DNA of 64,000 nucleotides from Cytophagales bacterium (GCA_013297755.1 JAAFIH010000012.1:48125-112124); one strand, 5' to 3'; shown: positions 1 through 9,432, counted from the stretch's first letter. Numbers and translations: made by a program. The notes: generated by a model from the letters alone, not told the origin.

Positions 1-213
1 AGGCTTAGCAATAAAGCTCCATTTCATACCTGTTGGGAAGCCTGCACCACCTCTACCTCTCAAACCTGATTTTTTTACCTCCTCTACTACTGCATCTGGG
101 GTCATCGTTTTCAAGGCTTTTTCTACGGCCGTGTAGCCACCTTTTGAGCGGTAAACATCAAACGTATCTATATTAGGAACATGAATATTCTCGGTAAGGA
201 TTTTGATTGGCAT
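1..213 (-). CDS. nuoF: NADH-quinone oxidoreductase subunit F, N-terminal part (cut by window edge)
   Basis: Seventy-one codons read leftwards from an ATG at 213 and run off the window edge. The visible protein begins [17 protein letters not shown] and contains [17 protein letters not shown], the glycine-rich FMN/NADH-binding segment characteristic of NuoF/HoxF, the NADH-oxidising flavoprotein of respiratory complex I. The FMN site and the C-terminal iron-sulphur cysteines lie outside the window. The upstream neighbour is a lipoprotein gene with its own terminator, not nuoE, so nuoF appears to start a transcription unit here; a TATATTTG element on the minus strand (291-298) is a possible -7 box. 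Identity is firm from the motif; completeness cannot be judged. Confidence 0.9.
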   Translation of the reverse strand, partial: MPIKILTENIHVPNIDTFDVYRSKGGYTAVEKALKTMTPDAVVEEVKKSGLRGRGGAGFPTGMKWSFIAKP

Positions 214-390
214 GGCTTATTTTGGTAATTATTTTTTATAAAACTAATAGAAATATCGAATTGTTTGTTTTCTTAAATGATAAATAAAAACAAATATAAT
301 ATTGTATTAACAATTAAATAATAAAGTAAAAGAAAAAAAATAAAAATTTTGCGAATAAAGATACTATTAGTAATATTACTAAAAAAAAAT

Positions 391-420
391 AAAAGCCCAA
401 ATATAGATTTATGGGCTTTT
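391..420 (-). terminator. Rho-independent terminator behind the small lipoprotein gene
   Basis: An inverted repeat AAAAGCCCA (391-399) / TGGGCTTTT (412-420) with a 12-base loop lies 16 bases past the stop codon at 437. With A/T-rich arms it can work in both directions. Confidence 0.7.
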
Positions 421-436
421 AAAATCAAAAAAATGC

Positions 437-661
437 TTACTTAGCTGCATATTTACAAGCACCCGAAGAGTTGCCTGTAAGCACTTTTGAATCGCATTTG
501 GCTTTTACTTCGTCTTCAGTTAATTGCAATAATGTATGGGCTTGATTGGCAGAACCTAGTGATGATGATACATTGCAAGTGCAATTCCAGTCTTTTTTAC
601 TAGAACAAGAACCAAAGGCAATCAATATGCCTGAAACAATAACAAATGATAGTTTTTTCAT
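437..661 (-). CDS. Small secreted lipoprotein of unknown function
   Basis: Seventy-four residues if translation starts at the second methionine (661), giving MKKLSFVIVSGILIAFGSC, a compact lipoprotein signal with the lipobox cysteine following FGS. An upstream in-frame ATG at 688 adds nine residues before the signal and is less likely. The mature part has a Cys-X-Cys pair (DWNCTC) and two further cysteines (KAKCDSK, GACKY), so two disulphides are possible in the periplasm. I do not recognise a family. It stands alone, with its own terminator, upstream of nuoF; nothing in the context suggests a role. Confidence 0.65.
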   Translation of the reverse strand: MKKLSFVIVSGILIAFGSCSSKKDWNCTCNVSSSLGSANQAHTLLQLTEDEVKAKCDSKVLTGNSSGACKYAAK

Positions 662-967
662 AATTATATTGATTTTTAAATTTTTCAAGTTAATACGATT
701 TACAAGGATTTTTGTGTTGAAAAATAAGACCAGTGATATGATATTTTCGACTAAAATTGAATTTATAACGATTGATTAAAAAATATCATTTTAACAAAAG
801 TGAAATTAACAAAAATATCCTTACAAATTTTAATTGCTATTTGTTAAATATAAGTATATAATGTTTATTTAAAAAGGAGTGAATTAATACTTAAAATCAA
901 AAAATTTTTATTCACTAAATTTAAGAAAAAATATTTTTGAGTGCATTTTTTAAAAAAACTCAAAATT
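662..967. other. AT-rich intergenic stretch, no gene seen
   Basis: Between the lipoprotein start and the MITE-like element I see only AT-rich sequence with short chance frames on both strands. It must hold the lipoprotein promoter, but no convincing TTG-N19-TAnnTTTG pair was found. Confidence 0.5.
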
Positions 968-1109
968 CAGGGCAAACGCATTTAAAAAGATAGTTGTTAT
1001 TTTACAATACTATTTGCTTAAAATTACAAAATGACAAAGCCCTTTCCTCTTTGGGGAAAGGGTTGGGAAAGGGGTTTTTGAGCGAAATTTTTTAAATGCG
1101 TTTGCCCTT
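968..1109. mobile_element. MITE-like element, family A, copy 1 (142 bp, 9-bp target duplication)
   Basis: The element is bounded by terminal inverted repeats CAGGGCAAACGCATTTAA at the left and its near-perfect complement ending GCGTTTGCCCTT at the right. The 9-bp direct repeat CTCAAAATT flanks it exactly (959-967 and 1110-1118), which is the footprint of a transposition event. It has no open frame of its own; the inside carries a C/G-rich palindrome around CCTCTTTGGGG. A second copy with its own, different 9-bp duplication lies at 20600-20792. A 9-bp duplication and CAGGG ends would fit mobilisation in trans by an ISAs1-like transposase, but that assignment is inference. Confidence 0.8.
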
Positions 1110-1279
1110 CTCAAAATTAAAATTTCTTTTGAACATAATATGATTAGTAAAATACATATTTATATAGGATATTATTGCGTATTAAACTTTATTTTATGTT
1201 TTTTTGATTTATTTAAAATTAATTTTTTGAAATTTTTAAAAAAAATATGTAATAATTTATAATCTGATGACAAAAAATG

Positions 1280-1287
1280 TAGCTTTG
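1280..1287 (+). promoter_or_regulatory. Probable -7 element of the trpE promoter
   Basis: TAGCTTTG matches the Bacteroidota -7 consensus TAnnTTTG and lies 23 bases before the ATG of trpE. No TTTG is found at the expected distance upstream, so the match is partial. The predicted leader is only about 17 bases, too short for a trp leader peptide or attenuator. Confidence 0.4.
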
Positions 1288-1310
1288 CAATACCAATATA
1301 CTTGATATAT

Positions 1311-2747
1311 ATGTCTGAAAAAATTATTATAGACACTAGCTATAAAAAAAAAATAGCTGACACTTTTACACCAGTTTCGGTTTACTTATCGTTACGACAA
1401 AAATTTCCCAACGCAGTATTGCTTGAAAGTTCTGACTATCATGGCAATGAAAATAGTTTTTCATTTATTTGTTGCAATCCTACTGTTGGTTTTTGGGTAC
1501 AAAACGGTATTGCTCATTTTAGATACCCAAACGAGCCAACACGAGATGTAACCATAGAAAATACACACACACTACCAAATGCAATACAAGACTATTGCAA
1601 AAAATTTGTGGTAGCCAACAATCCTTTTCCATTTATCAACAATGGGCTTTTTGGCTATACAAGCTACGATGCAGTACGCTATTTCGAGGATGTAGCCATT
1701 GATACAACTCGAAACGAGGTGTCTATTCCTGATATGCAATATTATGTGTATGAATTTGTGATTGCCATCAATCATTTCAATAACGAAATGTATATTTTCA
1801 AGCATGCAGTTCACAATTATCGGTATGCTGAAAATATAAGTATAGACGATATTGAAAATTTGGTTTATAATCGTAATTCTCCACATTTTCCGTTTAATAA
1901 AATAGGAGAAGAACATTCAAATTATACAGACGAACAATTTTTAGAGATATTAAAAAAAGGCAAAGACCATTGTTTTAGAGGCGATGTGTTTCAAATTGTG
2001 CTCTCACGTAGGTTTACTCAACAGTTTGAAGGTGATGATTTTACGCTATATCGTGCATTACGCTCGGTCAATCCATCGCCTTACTTGTTTTATTTTGATT
2101 ATGGCACTTTCAAAATTTTTGGGTCTTCGCCTGAAGCACAATTAGTAATAAACGGAAATAAATCTACTATTTATCCAATAGCTGGAACATTCAAACGCAG
2201 TGGCAACGATGAAGAAGATGCAAAAATAGCAGCCAATTTGCGAAACGACCCCAAAGAAACTTCCGAACACGTGATGTTGGTAGATTTGGCACGAAACGAC
2301 CTCAGCCGAAACGGTAGCAATGTGTATGTAGAAACTTACATGGAAACACAGTTTTATTCCCATGTTATTCATTTGGTTTCAAAAGTTGTGGGCGAAATTG
2401 CTTCAAATACAAATAAATTTAAGATTGTAGCTGATACTTTCCCAGCAGGCACACTTTCGGGTGCTCCCAAGCACAATGCCATGACTTTGATTGAAAAATA
2501 CGAAAATATAAATCGTTCGTTTTATGCAGGTTGTATTGGTTTTATGGATTTTGATGGCAATTTCAATCAAGCCATCATGATTCGTACATTTTTGAGCCAA
2601 AACAATACGTTGTATTTTCAGGCTGGTGCTGGTGTGGTAGCCGACTCTAAAGTCGAAAGCGAATTACAAGAAGTGCATAATAAGTTAGCAGCCCTCAAAA
2701 AAGCCATGACAATGGCAGAGGAGATTTATATCAAACCGAAAAATTAA
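1311..2747 (+). CDS. trpE: Anthranilate synthase component I
   Basis: The 478-residue protein converts chorismate to anthranilate with TrpG, the first step of tryptophan synthesis. The N-terminal LLES motif (about residues 37-40) is the tryptophan feedback site of TrpE. The chorismate-binding half carries YPIAGTFKRS, LVDLARNDLSR, FPAGTLSGAPK and AGAGVVADSKVESE, the family's catalytic segments; the PIAGT and NPSPYLFY segments favour TrpE over PabB. The ATG at 1311 is preferred to an upstream TTG at 1302. The gene is alone: trpG, trpD and the rest of the pathway are not nearby. The last codons (from Tyr-Ile-Lys-Pro-Lys-Asn to the stop) lie inside a MITE-like element at 2729-2834, so the C-terminus was apparently rewritten by an insertion. 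Confidence 0.93.
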   Translation: MSEKIIIDTSYKKKIADTFTPVSVYLSLRQKFPNAVLLESSDYHGNENSFSFICCNPTVGFWVQNGIAHFRYPNEPTRDVTIENTHTLPNAIQDYCKKFVVANNPFPFINNGLFGYTSYDAVRYFEDVAIDTTRNEVSIPDMQYYVYEFVIAINHFNNEMYIFKHAVHNYRYAENISIDDIENLVYNRNSPHFPFNKIGEEHSNYTDEQFLEILKKGKDHCFRGDVFQIVLSRRFTQQFEGDDFTLYRALRSVNPSPYLFYFDYGTFKIFGSSPEAQLVINGNKSTIYPIAGTFKRSGNDEEDAKIAANLRNDPKETSEHVMLVDLARNDLSRNGSNVYVETYMETQFYSHVIHLVSKVVGEIASNTNKFKIVADTFPAGTLSGAPKHNAMTLIEKYENINRSFYAGCIGFMDFDGNFNQAIMIRTFLSQNNTLYFQAGAGVVADSKVESELQEVHNKLAALKKAMTMAEEIYIKPKN

Positions 2748-2834
2748 AATTACATTCCTATAATTTTTCTCCCACTTGGGGAGAAATTAAAAGAGGGGTT
2801 TAAAATAAAATTGTAATTTTTGTTTTTCGGTTCA
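2729..2834. mobile_element. MITE-like element, family B, copy 1 (106 bp), overlapping the trpE 3' end
   Basis: The ends form an inverted repeat of about 20 bases (AACCGAAAAATTAAAATTAC at the left against the complement of GTAATTTTTGTTTTTCGGTT at the right). The same 106-bp sequence with a few changes lies at 47388-47493. The short direct repeat ATTTA flanks this copy (2724-2728, 2835-2839). The middle carries a small palindrome CTCCCACTTGGGGAG. No coding capacity of its own, but its left arm supplies the last five codons and stop of trpE. Confidence 0.7.
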
Positions 2835-3206
2835 ATTTAACTTTATAAATATTTGATAAAAAATGATAATTTTTTAGGACAACTGATAAAGACTACTCTT
2901 GATAAGATTCCTTCAATTTTATTGCAAAACTAAAGTTTTATATAGGTTTAGTGTTGTGTGGAGTGGCAATTTTTTCTTTGTTCCTAAAAGTATTTTTAAA
3001 ATTTATATTATTTTACTATATTTTTATTAAAAATTACTAAAGTTGGCTTTTTAATTTTAACAAAAGATAATTATTATTAGAATTTTTATTTATTTTTTTA
3101 AAATAAATAAATGATATTTTAAAAATCAAATAGAATAAATATTTTACATAATCATACTTAAATTTATTTTTTATTTTAATTTTACCTCAGTATTATAACC
3201 CAAAGT
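2835..3206. other. AT-rich intergenic stretch, no gene seen
   Basis: Very AT-rich sequence between the family B element and the AraC-type regulator. I see no RNA gene, hairpin terminator or clear promoter pair in it. Confidence 0.5.
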
Positions 3207-4307
3207 ATGTCTACTTCTAAAATTATAAGTCAATTTAAAACTATTGCACAGCGTACTGATAAATGGCTGACCAAAGCTAATGCTTACATGTATAATTTTA
3301 AAGATGGGCATTTTCAGTTTCCTTATGCTCCAAGCGACCCAGAATTGATGATTGAAAGCCTCAAAAAAACGCCTTTTGTTACTTTTGATAAAGAATATCA
3401 ATGCTTAGAAACAAATTCGCCTTTTATGAAAGTAAAACAAAACTTTGCAAAAGTAGAACAAGGATTTTGGATTATCGTATCGCAAGTACTATGGAAAGTC
3501 AAAGTAAAAGTAGTAGCATTGGTTGATGACGAACCCAGTGATTATTACTTTTTGTCTTACTCACGTACCACAGATTCGATAAAAGTATTTGTAGACAAAG
3601 GAAACATAGAATATGAAAGCTACAATCAAACATGGAACCTATATAAATCAAATACTGCCATGAACGCTTATTTTCAAAGTAATAGTAGAGTCAATAGTAC
3701 ATTTTTGGTTTTTACAAAAAAATGGATTTTAGATAAAACAAAAAATATCACTACATTAGATTTAGAAATCATTGAAAAATTACTCAATTCTGGTAGTTCG
3801 TTTAAAACATATTTGTACGATACCATAGAAATTAGCAATAGAAGTAATCAAATTCATCAATTATTAGACAATATTCGTATCCAAGATGTTGATTTTGAAG
3901 AACTTAAAAATTTATCAAGTCAGATGGTGATTTTATTTTTTGAAACAGCTGCCCAAAAAGTAAAATTAAATCAACTGCAGCCAAGCATCAAAAGTGAAGA
4001 TAGTAATAAGGTTTTAAAAATCGAAAAATTACTATGCAAAACACTCACTTCTGGTTTTTTGGGTATCGACAAACTAGCTGAAGAATTTAAAATATCGCCA
4101 ACAAAACTCAAAAATGATTTTAAATCAGTGTTTGGAATGGGTGTATTCCAATATTATCAAAAAAAACAAATGGAATTGGCTTTAGAAATGCTAAAACAAA
4201 AATTTTCGATACAAGAAATTGCTAAAACCTTGAATTACGAAAGCCAAAGTAAGTTTTCGTCTAAGTTTAGGGATATTTATGGCATGTTGCCTAGTAAGTA
4301 TTTTTAA
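3207..4307 (+). CDS. AraC/XylS-type transcriptional regulator
   Basis: A 366-residue protein with a C-terminal double helix-turn-helix of the AraC type (about residues 285-366): LAEEFKISPTKLKNDFKSVF is the first helix pair and SIQEIAKTLNYESQSKFSSK followed by the typical ending GMLPSKYF is the second. The N-terminal 250 residues are not a cupin I recognise and may bind a small ligand. No signal peptide. The gene is alone on its strand; the next gene downstream encodes a large T9SS cargo, separated by about 600 bases, so a target cannot be inferred. The palindrome at 4340 behind the stop probably ends transcription. Confidence 0.85.
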   Translation: MSTSKIISQFKTIAQRTDKWLTKANAYMYNFKDGHFQFPYAPSDPELMIESLKKTPFVTFDKEYQCLETNSPFMKVKQNFAKVEQGFWIIVSQVLWKVKVKVVALVDDEPSDYYFLSYSRTTDSIKVFVDKGNIEYESYNQTWNLYKSNTAMNAYFQSNSRVNSTFLVFTKKWILDKTKNITTLDLEIIEKLLNSGSSFKTYLYDTIEISNRSNQIHQLLDNIRIQDVDFEELKNLSSQMVILFFETAAQKVKLNQLQPSIKSEDSNKVLKIEKLLCKTLTSGFLGIDKLAEEFKISPTKLKNDFKSVFGMGVFQYYQKKQMELALEMLKQKFSIQEIAKTLNYESQSKFSSKFRDIYGMLPSKYF

Positions 4308-4899
4308 TTTCAGCTCCCAAACATACCATGAATTTGTAGGAACACGCCTTTTGGCGTGTTCTTTTATTTTATAAAGATACCATCGCTTTGAGCGATGGTA
4401 TCTTTATAAACACCAGATGTTCCAGTTTATTAAAAAGTGGAACTACTACTAATAAAATTTAAAATCAGACCTATAAGGTTTTTAAAACCTTATAGGTCTA
4501 AACAAAAGATACCATCGCTTTCTGCCCTATGAGGTGTTATCACCTTACAGTCAAACTATTCGTGTGAGGTGATAACACCTCACACGGCAAAACCCCAGAA
4601 GTTCCACTTTTTGAAAAAGTGGAACTTTTAATTCTTAAAAAAAGAAAATTTAATTTGAAAAATACCTTACTTTTTTTGAATATTTTTTTCTAATTTATAT
4701 AATTATTTATATATAAAATATAATAATTCTTATAAAAATGTCTTATTGGGATATTTTGAACGAAAATAATTTTGAAAATTCTATTTTTTGATTTTACTTT
4801 TGTTGGGTTAATTATGTAATATCTACATAAAAAGTACACATTTATTTATCTATTTATTTAAGTTTTAACCCTTTTATCCATTTTAACCCCATTACTATT
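4308..4899. repeat. Cluster of five unrelated palindromic repeats, then AT-rich leader
   Basis: No gene is seen. Within about 290 bases lie: GAACACGCC hairpin (4340-4361); a 33-bp palindrome AAAGATACCATCGC...GCGATGGTATCTTT (4373-4405), of which a half copy recurs at about 4504-4519 and another full copy at 9467-9499; a palindrome of AGACCTATAAGG type (4467-4499); paired GAGGTGTTATCACC segments (4530-4585); and GTTCCAC-N11-GTGGAAC (4601-4625). From 4630 to 4899 the sequence is plain AT-rich DNA in front of the next gene. Confidence 0.75.
4340..4368 (+). terminator. Palindromic repeat GAACACGCC-TTTT-GGCGTGTTC, terminator-like
   Basis: A perfect 9-bp stem (GAACACGCC/GGCGTGTTC) with a TTTT loop followed by a T-rich run, 32 bases behind the AraC stop. 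The same palindrome recurs behind the stop codons at 9426 and 58287 and as a tandem array at 9534-9655, so it is a dispersed repeat that also has the form of a terminator. Confidence 0.65.
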
Positions 4900-7800
4900 A
4901 TGTTTAAAAAAATTCTCAAATCAGTTATCACCGCTCTTTTGCTATGTGCAGGAGCAAGTCAAGCTCAAATGAGCTTTTCAGGGCAGTCTTTTGCTAGGCA
5001 AGGTATTTACCCTGGCAGTGACAGAGGTAAAATAATATTGGCTGACATAAATGGTGATGGCAGAAAAGATATTATTTCTGCCAATACAGGTAATCCTTCT
5101 TTTTATGTAATTACTAGCTCTGGTATAGGAACTTTCACTTCTACTTTTAAAAGTTATTCTACTGGTGTAAACAACACATATTTACCAAGCAGTTTGGCAG
5201 TTGCTGATGTAAATAAAGATGGTGCTTTGGATATTATTACCACAAATAAAGCCAACAGAATTTTAAAAGTATTTTTAAATACACAAGGTGGAAGCAATTT
5301 TATCGACAATGGCTCCTTTGGTAATGGCGATAACGGAGCTTATGATGTAGCGGCTGGTGATATTAATAAAGACGGAAATCCAGATTTGGCTTATGTAACT
5401 CAAGTAAATGCTACTGTAGGTAATTTGGTTGTTCTCACTGGTACTGGTGATGGTTTTTTCAATTCTTTTAGAACTTATAGTGTTACCTCACAAGCTTTTT
5501 GTGTAGGTGTTGCTGACTTGAACAAAGATGGCTTCGATGATGTGGTAGTTACAGATAAAAATTTTAATTATCTTGTTTTTACAAGCACTGGAGCAAGTGG
5601 TATTTTGGGTAACTATAAATCTTATCCTGCCAATGGAGCTAGTAGTGTATTTAAAATGAAAGACATTAATGGTGATGGAAATCTAGATTTAATCAATGCT
5701 TATTTTAATGGTATTTCAGTAGCTACTGGCAATGGAGATGGTACATTTACAGATCGTGGTGGATATGGAGGAGTAGGAGTAAAAGAAGTTGATGCAGCAG
5801 ACGTAGATATGGATGGCAAATTAGATTTAATAGCTAGATATGGAACTGGAATAGCTGTATATAAAGGCAACGGAGATGGAACATTTAATAATGTTAATAT
5901 TTCAACTGATTTTTTTAGTGTTACTTTTGATGATGGTAATGGAGGTAATATTGATGTTTCAGACCTAGATTCAGATGGCAAAACTGATGTTGTTGTAACA
6001 CATACATTAGCAGTAGCAAATTATATGACTGTTTGGAAAAATATTACAAAATCACCCCAAACCATCACTGGCTTTTCTATTCCATCAACTACTGTGTATG
6101 GTTCTACTATCACTGGGCTCAATGCAGTGGCTACTTCTGGGCTTGTGGTTACGTATAGTTCATCTAGCACAATTGCTGGTATAGTGGGCAATTCTATTTC
6201 AACTAGAGGTGCTGGAGTGGTTACCATTACAGCTTCGCAAATCGGCAATAGTTCTTTTGCTGCTGCCACTCCAGTAACGGCAGTGCTTACTATTACCAAA
6301 GCCAATCTTACCATTACATCTAATAATTTTAGTCAAACCTATGGCGACAGCCCTACATTTTCGGGTACGTTATTAGGGATTGTAAATAATGATGTTTTGA
6401 CACAGGTTTTTAATAATTCTACTTCACTTTTTCCTGTTGATGTTTATACAAGTGGTATAACAACTAATGCAAATGGTACAAATATTGGCAATTATAATAA
6501 AATATTTAACCAAGGTACATTGACGGTAGTAGCAGCTAATCTTACTGTTACAGGAAGACCGCTTACCAAAACGTATGGTGCTGCCAATCCTGCATTTACC
6601 AGTACAAGTGTTGGATTTAAAAATTCGGATAATCTAAATGGTGGAGTTATTATTAGCTATGGCACTATCTCTGCCAATGCCGATGCCGGTGTGTATGAAT
6701 ATGCTGTGAGTTTATCAGGCAGCAAATTAAGTAATTATATCGTTACTACTGTGGCTGGCACGCTCACTATCAACAAAGCCAATTTATCGGTTATTGGTAA
6801 TAATTTTACAAAAGTATATGGCACTAATAACCCAACATTTACCACCAACAATACAGGTATAACCAATGGAGATGTACTTTCGGTTAGGATAGCACCTTTG
6901 GCTTCAAATACTGGTGTGGGTATATACAATTTGCCTTTTGATGTAAGTGTGTCTGGTAGCGGATTGGTCAATTATAATCTTACTACTGTGGCAGGTGTAC
7001 TTACGATAACCAAAGCCAACCTTACAGTAACGGCTCAAAGTTTTTCTCGCCTTATCAATCGTGCCAATCCTGTATTTACGACTAGCACTACTGGTCTTGT
7101 GGCAGGCGAGGTGTTAGATATAAGTGTACTCACTACCGTAACTATTAATTCACCACAAGGGGTGTACGCTTTGAGACCATCTGTTACTGGTACAACCTTG
7201 AGCAACTATAACCTTACTACTGTGGCAGGTACAATAACAGTACTTTGTACTGTGCCAAGTATCGTTGGGACTATCAACTCAGCAAATGATTGTGTAGGAA
7301 ATTCTTATACATTTACTGCCAATGGCAGAGGCACAGATATAGCCTATACTTGGAAAAATAGCATGAACGAAGTTGTAAGTAGTGCAAATACGTTTACTAC
7401 AACTGCGGCAGGCATATATACAGTATCTTTGGCTGGTGCTTGTGGTAGTTTTGTTTACAATAGCTCTGTTATAAAATTAGATACTATCCCAACGCCCAAA
7501 TTCTTGGTTCAGCCAGTTTCTAAAAACTATTGCCCAAGTACCGCTGCAAATTTAGCAGTATCGGTAGCAGGCATATCTTATGGTCAGTTGCGTTGGTCGA
7601 ATGGAGCAAATTCTACCAGTATTTCAGTATCTACTCCTGGGAACTATAATGTAACTTTTGTAGGACTTTGTGGCACAGTTATTTCTAATAATGCAACCGT
7701 AAATTCATTGCTTGGCACATCCATTGTAGCTACACCAGCCAATAAATCGGTTTGCGAAGGCAGTAGTGTGGGACTTGAAATAACAGCTTTGGGCGACAAT

Positions 7801-9426
7801 TTGAGCTACAAATGGAGCGATGGCAGCACCAATCCAATGAATAATTCTACTGCTTCTGGCTTTTATATGGCAACAGTTACAGGTACTTGTGGTTCTAAAG
7901 TTTCAGAAGAGATTACTATATCTTTAATAAGGGCGTTGAGAATCAGCGGAATTTCCGAAAATGCAACCATTTGTGGCAATCAGTTGCCTCATAGAATATT
8001 TGTTGATGCTTTTGGCGATGCGTTATCTTATACATGGAATACTGGAGAAACTAATTTTCAAACCAACGCAACCACAAGTGGCGACTATTTTGTAACCGTA
8101 ACGGGTACTTGTGGCACTTATATATCTTCTGCTATCGGTATAAATGTAGTAGATGTAACCAGAATTGTAACCCAACCAGTGTCAGTTACAGCTTGCGAAG
8201 GCTCTTTAGCTACATTTACGGTATCGGCAGTGGGTGGCAATTTAAGTTATTCCTGGAACAATCAAATGAATACAAACGCATCTAGCTATACTACAACCGT
8301 AGCTGGATTTACAAATCAAGTCTCAGTGATGGTAAGCGGAACATGTGGTGTTGAAAATTCTAGTTTAGCAAATTTAGTTTCCAAAGCTAAAACTGTCATC
8401 GAAGTTGCCCCAGAATCGCAAGTATTGAATTTTGAAAATGAACTGCGAGATTTAAGAGTCTTTGCTCGAGGAAGCGATCCTTTAACTTATGCTTGGAGCA
8501 GTGGCGAAACTACTTCTACGATTATGCAGAAAGGCGTAGGTACATATACAGTTACCGTAACTGGTGCTTGTGGCACAGATACTCGTACTATCATACTTAG
8601 TTTGCCAACATCACCAGCAGTTGTATCATTTGTTTATACTCCAACTTCTCTGACCAGTATTTTATCTAATATCATAGTTACAATTAATGGTAATAATTTT
8701 AGTAATGGAGCAACAGTTACTCTAGGTGGTGTAGCACTTACAAATATTGTGGTATCAAGTACCGTAATTACAGGTACTATACCAGCTGGTTCTACCATTA
8801 TTAATCCAAACAACCCAAGTATTGTAGTTCAAAATTTTGGAGCACCAGTAGCTACCCCTAGTCAGCCACAAGTGATAGTATTTACTGACCCAAGCATACC
8901 AGTATCGGCTACTGTGTCGGGCATATCAGCATCAGCCAATTTGGATAATACTACAAATCCAATATCGGTATCTATTGTAGGTACAGGTTTCCAAAACGGA
9001 GCTACTATTACTGTTGGTGGCGTAGTTTTGACAAATGTTATCGTTGTGGGCAATGTGATTACGGGTACGATACCAGCAGGATCAACTATCATTAATCCAA
9101 GCAACCCAGCCATAATAGTGCAAAACGTAGGAGCAGCAGTAGCAGTACCAGTAGTGATACCAGTGGTTATTACAACTTCTACCAATCAACTAATCTACCA
9201 ATCTACCAGTTTTAGCATTTATCCTAATCCAACGAATGGCGAATTTAGTGTATTAAGCCTACTACCAACTACCAACTCCGAACTATTAACTATATTCAAT
9301 GCTCAAGGTATAGTAGTTTATTCGCAGAAAATAGTTTCAGAAATTACTCAAATTAATGCAAATCTAGCCAAAGGTATTTATTTGGTAAAAGTAGGAAATA
9401 TGAGTAAAAAATTGGTTGTAGAGTAA
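4900..9426 (+). CDS. Large secreted multidomain protein with FG-GAP, MBG, Ig-like and IPT modules; T9SS type A cargo
   Basis: A 1508-residue exported protein. It starts with a signal peptide (MFKKILKSVITALLLCAG). Residues about 40-380 hold calcium-binding FG-GAP/VCBS repeats (DINGDGRKD, DVNKDGALD, DINKDGNPD, DLNKDGFDD, DINGDGNLD, DVDMDGKLD, DLDSDGKTD), probably a beta-propeller. About 400-780 are MBG-like repeats marked by ANLT/TYG and NYNLTTVAGTLTITKA. About 785-1240 are Ig-like units with paired cysteines (ACGSF, GTCG). Two IPT/TIG-like units with near-identical sequence follow (about 1245-1420, NGATVTLGGVAL). The C-terminus SFSIYPNPTNGEF...GIYLVKVGNMSKKLVVE is a T9SS type A sorting domain. 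Likely cell-surface adhesin or matrix protein; no catalytic residues seen. Confidence 0.85.
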   Translation: MFKKILKSVITALLLCAGASQAQMSFSGQSFARQGIYPGSDRGKIILADINGDGRKDIISANTGNPSFYVITSSGIGTFTSTFKSYSTGVNNTYLPSSLAVADVNKDGALDIITTNKANRILKVFLNTQGGSNFIDNGSFGNGDNGAYDVAAGDINKDGNPDLAYVTQVNATVGNLVVLTGTGDGFFNSFRTYSVTSQAFCVGVADLNKDGFDDVVVTDKNFNYLVFTSTGASGILGNYKSYPANGASSVFKMKDINGDGNLDLINAYFNGISVATGNGDGTFTDRGGYGGVGVKEVDAADVDMDGKLDLIARYGTGIAVYKGNGDGTFNNVNISTDFFSVTFDDGNGGNIDVSDLDSDGKTDVVVTHTLAVANYMTVWKNITKSPQTITGFSIPSTTVYGSTITGLNAVATSGLVVTYSSSSTIAGIVGNSISTRGAGVVTITASQIGNSSFAAATPVTAVLTITKANLTITSNNFSQTYGDSPTFSGTLLGIVNNDVLTQVFNNSTSLFPVDVYTSGITTNANGTNIGNYNKIFNQGTLTVVAANLTVTGRPLTKTYGAANPAFTSTSVGFKNSDNLNGGVIISYGTISANADAGVYEYAVSLSGSKLSNYIVTTVAGTLTINKANLSVIGNNFTKVYGTNNPTFTTNNTGITNGDVLSVRIAPLASNTGVGIYNLPFDVSVSGSGLVNYNLTTVAGVLTITKANLTVTAQSFSRLINRANPVFTTSTTGLVAGEVLDISVLTTVTINSPQGVYALRPSVTGTTLSNYNLTTVAGTITVLCTVPSIVGTINSANDCVGNSYTFTANGRGTDIAYTWKNSMNEVVSSANTFTTTAAGIYTVSLAGACGSFVYNSSVIKLDTIPTPKFLVQPVSKNYCPSTAANLAVSVAGISYGQLRWSNGANSTSISVSTPGNYNVTFVGLCGTVISNNATVNSLLGTSIVATPANKSVCEGSSVGLEITALGDNLSYKWSDGSTNPMNNSTASGFYMATVTGTCGSKVSEEITISLIRALRISGISENATICGNQLPHRIFVDAFGDALSYTWNTGETNFQTNATTSGDYFVTVTGTCGTYISSAIGINVVDVTRIVTQPVSVTACEGSLATFTVSAVGGNLSYSWNNQMNTNASSYTTTVAGFTNQVSVMVSGTCGVENSSLANLVSKAKTVIEVAPESQVLNFENELRDLRVFARGSDPLTYAWSSGETTSTIMQKGVGTYTVTVTGACGTDTRTIILSLPTSPAVVSFVYTPTSLTSILSNIIVTINGNNFSNGATVTLGGVALTNIVVSSTVITGTIPAGSTIINPNNPSIVVQNFGAPVATPSQPQVIVFTDPSIPVSATVSGISASANLDNTTNPISVSIVGTGFQNGATITVGGVVLTNVIVVGNVITGTIPAGSTIINPSNPAIIVQNVGAAVAVPVVIPVVITTSTNQLIYQSTSFSIYPNPTNGEFSVLSLLPTTNSELLTIFNAQGIVVYSQKIVSEITQINANLAKGIYLVKVGNMSKKLVVE

Positions 9427-9432
9427 TTGTAG

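Noticed and set aside
546..779. 77-residue plus-strand frame opposite the small lipoprotein gene
   Set aside because: It is antisense to a gene with a clear lipobox and ends in AT-rich intergenic sequence; no homology visible.
1302..1310. TTG start nine bases upstream of trpE (also TTG starts at 34906, 35289, 38433)
   Set aside because: An ATG a few codons on matches the family N-termini better; TTG was accepted only for queA and the gene at 58537, where no ATG fits.
1302..1420. A trp attenuator or leader peptide ahead of trpE
   Set aside because: The predicted leader is about 17 bases and no Trp-codon-rich short frame or competing hairpins are seen.
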